This document shows positions 6,501 through 7,225 of a stretch of DNA of 7,225 nt, in pieces. A model generated the notes under the pieces. The model had not been told where the DNA came from. It saw nothing but the letters and a program-made list of their open reading frames with translations, and ran no database searches. Source of the DNA: Verrucomicrobia bacterium UBA6775 (GTDB lineage: Bacteria; Verrucomicrobiota; Verrucomicrobiia; Limisphaerales; UBA1096); NCBI GenBank assembly GCA_002453165.1, contig DKGH01000247.1, positions 1 to 7,225 on the forward strand, written 5' to 3'. Position 1 is the first letter of the stretch. Each line of letters starts with the position of its first letter. A program made the translations under genes and the position numbers.

Positions 6501-7225
6501 CGCCGGAGTCCGGCACCGCGTCCGGATCTTCGATCAATACCGGCTTTCGGGAACTGATAATGACTCTGCCGGCATCACCCGCCATGGACTCGGTGCGGAG
6601 TTGGCCCTTGCGAATTGTCACGCCGTCAGACTCAACAATAATGTCGCCGGAGTTGCCGGCACTCGACTCGGAAACCAATCGGGCATCGTTCAACGTGACT
6701 TCACTTCCGGCCACGTTAACCGATCCACTGGTGACCAAGCGCGTGCCATCAAATGAAATCTTCCCGGACGGATTGCCTCCAAGAAAACCAAACGCCTGCG
6801 GTGGCGAAGCGGTCAGCACACTATTGTTCGGCTGCCGCGCAAGGAAAACACCATCCTTGCCGAGATTGATTCGGTCTCGCGACGAAAGCGTAAACGCCCC
6901 GTCCACATCCACCTTCGCATTTTCACCAAACAAAAACCCATTGGGATTCATCAGGTAAAGATTCGCGCCCGTGATCTCGGAACGTATCAACCCATCGATG
7001 CTGGAGGCGTCACCCCCGGTGACTCGGCCAAGGATGTTGTTGATGGAATCCGGCCCGGTGAACGTCGCCGATTCACCAGTCTGGATGTTGAAATCTGAAA
7101 AACTGTGGAAGAGGTTGCCACCGACCGTGTTGCCATGCGTATCGGGGATTTGAAAATTCGGGCCAGCCAACGCCCCGGCGTTGCCAAACGAGGAGTCAAC
7201 CGTCACTTGGCCAAGCGCTTGGCCA
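337..7225 (-). CDS. Two-partner secretion exoprotein (TpsA), filamentous-haemagglutinin-like beta-helix protein with two TPS-type domains; 5' end outside window
   Basis: Seen: an uninterrupted frame ends at TAG 337-339. The first start-type codon is a GTG at 7206-7204 (2,289 residues, numbered from here), but it has no Shine-Dalgarno sequence and the frame stays open upstream as GQALGQ to the edge. The true start and signal peptide therefore lie outside. Residues 1 to about 200 form a TPS (haemagg_act) domain with NLFHSF (31-36), VTGG (62-65) and NPNG (87-90). A beta-helix follows. Residues about 988-1170 repeat the TPS pattern. Residues about 1650-2235 are regular GDxGxIxIxA coils. The tail contains the only Cys (2252). 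Known of the family: the protein crosses the inner membrane by Sec, then the outer membrane through a TpsB barrel that recognises the TPS domain, and folds as a long beta-helix on the surface. Inferred: an adhesin or structural fibre, since no toxin, protease or barrel domain is seen. No TpsB gene or operon partner is visible. The family call is firm; the ligand and biological role are unknown. Confidence 0.93.
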   Translation of the reverse strand, partial: GQALGQVTVDSSFGNAGALAGPNFQIPDTHGNTVGGNLFHSFSDFNIQTGESATFTGPDSINNILGRVTGGDASSIDGLIRSEITGANLYLMNPNGFLFGENAKVDVDGAFTLSSRDRINLGKDGVFLARQPNNSVLTASPPQAFGFLGGNPSGKISFDGTRLVTSGSVNVAGSEVTLNDARLVSESSAGNSGDIIVESDGVTIRKGQLRTESMAGDAGRVIISSRKPVLIEDPDAVPDSGEGLDRGEFIDNIRNRDVAFGDETGILSLANGGGKTAGITIAAPSITIKGAGIYSVTSKGESGELGDSGNISLSTGAAILEHARVQLGSGLSTEPAETGISVLAQNGMSLAKQSYLFSEAGLSVSGGVAIVDGSLVEAQQSKVTLGGGMKLNANSAWNTESLEIASPVLEVYQSTIRYEDEAAINLARDLKLVNNSEITGNMLEPSTLALTGRNVLVGGRSQLDAGLGIDMKLTGDFDLSGESRVQVGIDRLQNPDAVVSFPEGQQVGHLNLKARSATIAEGEWESDFKLFTPYGGTMNLDIANNFDIESNGEVYLTDYAGNTASKMTVQAGSLSIDAAGLRADEMDIDVTGLLKIGEPEAVYSSGIYGGPNDPRLIDITAGEVQMFGTGGIVLQKDGVNEVYRGAIRLDVTRKLTVDRNTISTRGYYKHDQNNVAVGSIDITAANMRLQNNAKIDLPAGMVPEGVEVGGLNVDIDSILQINNSTISASVEGAASDRADVFLSATILEMNGARLEHVGYFSEVYNQGARYLRDVDEPVFLSGHGSMSLSAESILVARTGTHIEMHNGALKLGGQEVSLDGISLDSITDWQADGLDTALGLSVKGGQQLVIANSRLGSHTITGGAHHEFEFEAPVVEFRNNQLTMLDEVAGGAGNLSLRGANSVTIQDSELTSIGMNTVDPAVNGNDILIEGRSLMVKSSVINTTVRGGGDAGTTKINATGAMLLTDSWIGGVDAPLGQAQNTAIAIDDTLGDAANITGGVIDSSYGLGKGENVYYSLAKLELRGGDRLAFGELGADQKRVLTRVTGGESSVLDGTVDLGAKQGDLILMNPSGFTVGPNAQFESVGALTLFTGSSVEFDGGSSVNLQTAADALPGTAPIRFVGGDAGAIDVIGTTLDQANLSLVGGDVSFRSGASAMTIDGSPLRLDVGSLNLSGGSVVGTSSPEGGIGGAIQIEADTLNLNAGNIRTVALGGQGGAVEISGGSFVANGGVIESLSFPGANANGRAGAVSISMADSIRGTEGAFVDAASYGDGGLSPVLLSAPSVVLDGPDFDRASGVQMIAYQGPTSSISIAGNQVSAPMGRLINEARNDAGLVVGEDYGAISITGRDVSLGHKIDDGLPKTVATSLSFFTHSKNSSRTGDIRVSAENDLNLGGVSILQEGLLLAGKGFVESGPVGRGGDALFKGRNVIGQATPDPVLWFDSHYTGNLTFEAEDQLTLGLSRFIYVNSDPSSTHALTLKGKNISLGYEEQFNQNRWGTSFLLVHDDIKNYTAPNLVMRAEESIQFHPGFQTNDDFDTVGPNKGIPGGHGVSSVDIQAQDIVFNASKLSLHSNFEHHIAAAGSIQFTKGSQIELSDSDTVNLPVVKGLMLEAGTLEMDGTTYLRSWSESRYAAGDLGLKGDTVRLNGARVFSENLANGGAGNIQLTANEIDLSSGARVQSLMRAGGDAGDIGLEAGTVRLAGSSAIQSGVALPGTGFNPSKHQPGAHGDAGDITINAATVRLDEGSSLSSMALDIGRSGDVTVTGENIQLDGRAYISSSTDATQWAGRFGIFDSTYDRDIDQNGSITLAGENVTLTGGAYLKSTTRMPHRQAGSIALTGGQIDLTGGSSVISNTEPSAMIDAWRQHLKLTGPAGFGDAGEVTVNAAKVNITDKSRLASDSFTDGNAGRIAITSDEVAITEIGRVYAGALNEGDGGAIEIEAGQLRLAKRGAIVADVRDSGDGGTVHIKADEMIVDGASVYGSTSGEGQGSRVKINSGDLRLAKGGRIESAAFGLGPAGELEINASRVSIVGEGEWFDPKDVDAEPSGEIARSGLVTGTVAEGEAGTIHLTTPDLALDAGLIGSASTGTGEAGSINVNITGQMVLQNDGQVSVRSSQADGGDITINTSGHVLVDNSELSASAKQDGGSVRLYGDGNFFFRDGRITAEAGQDGGNIFVEAPETLVLNRARLSANAIYGHGGYILITADGFLPSVETSITASSEFGVEGTVEIRTPDTDVGSGLVILPEALVSRNINLAERCALRLSGDVSSFFLNGEGGIPVWSSQSYLPSLLDNETE
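508..2259 (-). repeat. Ladder of beta-helix coils in the C-terminal part of the exoprotein
   Basis: From about residue 1650 to 2233 the protein is a chain of units, many near 25 residues. Each begins with G, D/N and G, then alternating hydrophobics (as in GDAGDITINA), then a second strand such as VRLDEGSSL and a short Ser/Ala-rich turn. I count roughly 17 units. The likeness reaches the DNA: GATGTCGCCGGCATCACCG occurs exactly at 2029-2047 and 2155-2173, 126 bases (42 codons) apart and in frame. This pattern is typical of right-handed beta-helix stalks of the FHA family. The units are too diverged for recent array expansion to be obvious, apart from such local matches. Confidence 0.75.
1381..1396 (+). 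repeat. CTTGGCCAAGCG palindrome, copy 3 (inside the gene)
   Basis: GCGCTTGGCCAAGCGC is a perfect 16-base palindrome within the exoprotein coding sequence. It is read there as RLAKR, a different phase from copies 4 and 5. Confidence 0.8.
3690..4245 (-). other. Internal second TPS-like domain
   Basis: Residues about 988-1170 repeat the N-terminal domain. DSSYG (996-1000) matches DSSFG. NVYYSL matches NLFHSF. RVTGG (1037-1041) matches RVTGG, and LILMNPSGFTVG (1059-1070) matches LYLMNPNGFLFG. IRFVGGDAGAI matches the FGFLGG segment. From the V of VTGG to the first N of NPxG is 25 residues in both copies, while DSS to VTGG is 42 residues here against 58 in the first. Being internal and without a signal peptide, it cannot act as the leading secretion signal. 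I infer a duplicated or fused TPS module now serving as an internal cap or coil block. Confidence 0.8.
3811..3824 (+). repeat. Degenerate copy of the CGCTTGGCCAAGCG palindrome
   Basis: CGCTTGGTCAAGCG differs from the 14-base form of copy 2 at one central base. It lies inside the internal TPS-like domain and is read as LDQA. Looser matches occur at 1535-1545 (CTGGCCAAGCG), 4167-4179 and 4706-4717. Confidence 0.5.
4290..4304 (+). repeat. CTTGGCCAAGCG palindrome, copy 4 (inside the gene)
   Basis: CTTGGCCAAGCGGGG is identical over 15 bases to copy 1. On the coding strand it is read as PLGQA and lies about 23 codons before the DSSYG that opens the internal TPS-like domain. Confidence 0.8.
6607..7206 (-). 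other. N-terminal TPS secretion domain (haemagg_act type)
   Basis: This covers residues 1 to about 200 of the exoprotein. It has the full signature of the family: DSSFG at the start, NLFHSF at 31-36, ESATFTGP at 45-52, RVTGG at 61-65, SSIDG at 68-72 and LYLMNPNGFLFG at 83-94, then AFGFLGG near 138-144. In characterised TPS proteins this domain is the signal recognised by the POTRA domains of the TpsB transporter and caps the beta-helix. The NPNG motif belongs to the conserved core needed for secretion. The C-terminal boundary is approximate. Confidence 0.9.
7204..7225 (-). other. Probable end of the signal peptide, in frame with the exoprotein
   Basis: The minus strand reads GQALGQ in frame directly before VTVDSSFG, where mature TPS domains normally begin. 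ALG followed by Gln is a plausible signal peptidase I site (small residues at -3 and -1). The hydrophobic core would lie off the window. This is the main reason for treating the GTG at 7206 as an internal valine codon rather than the start. The six residues are encoded almost wholly by two overlapping copies of the CTTGGCCAAG palindrome. Confidence 0.55.
7206..7225 (+). repeat. CTTGGCCAAGCG palindrome, copy 5 and a truncated copy 6 in tandem
   Basis: CTTGGCCAAGCG at 7206-7217 runs directly into a second CTTGGCCA at 7218-7225, which is cut by the window edge. On the coding strand both are read in the LGQ phase, just before the N-terminal TPS domain. Confidence 0.75.

Noticed and set aside
6347..6958. 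203-residue open frame on the + strand
   Set aside because: It is antisense to the N-terminal TPS domain. Ser/Pro-rich content without any motif is the expected mirror of Gly/Asp/Ser codons.

Overview
The window holds one gene: a very long reading frame on the minus strand, open from the right edge to a TAG stop at 337-339, plus a 336-base non-coding stretch downstream of the stop. The gene encodes the large exported partner (TpsA) of a two-partner secretion system, a filamentous-haemagglutinin-like beta-helix protein. At least 2,289 residues are visible. The true start and most of the signal peptide lie beyond the right edge.

Layout in the direction of transcription (right to left). At 7204-7225 is the probable end of a signal peptide. 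At about 6607-7206 is the TPS secretion domain, with VTGG at residues 62-65 and NPNG at 87-90. A first beta-helix segment follows, to about 4240. At about 3690-4245 comes a second, internal TPS-like domain with VTGG at 1038-1041 and NPSG at 1063-1066, exactly the same spacing as in the first. A more irregular beta-helix stretch then leads into a regular ladder of about 25-residue coils (about 508-2259). The gene ends in a short tail with the only cysteine of the visible protein. There is no CdiA-type toxin domain and no autotransporter barrel, so I read it as a surface adhesin or structural fibre. The TpsB outer-membrane transporter it should need is not in the window.

A short palindrome, CTTGGCCAAGCG, runs through both the gene and the downstream region. 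There are five exact copies and a sixth cut by the right edge, and the copies inside the gene fall in two different reading frames. The downstream region also holds a 9-bp-stem hairpin and a 26-base element of the short-word type found between genes in many environmental bacteria. This looks like a dispersed, DNA-level repeat family.

Organism: a Gram-negative (diderm) bacterium of moderately high GC. The repeat-rich intergenic region and the C-terminal tail type recall, from memory only, Verrucomicrobia-like, cyanobacterial or gammaproteobacterial genomes. No taxonomic marker is present, so this is a weak inference. The most interesting points are the internal second TPS domain and the palindrome family.
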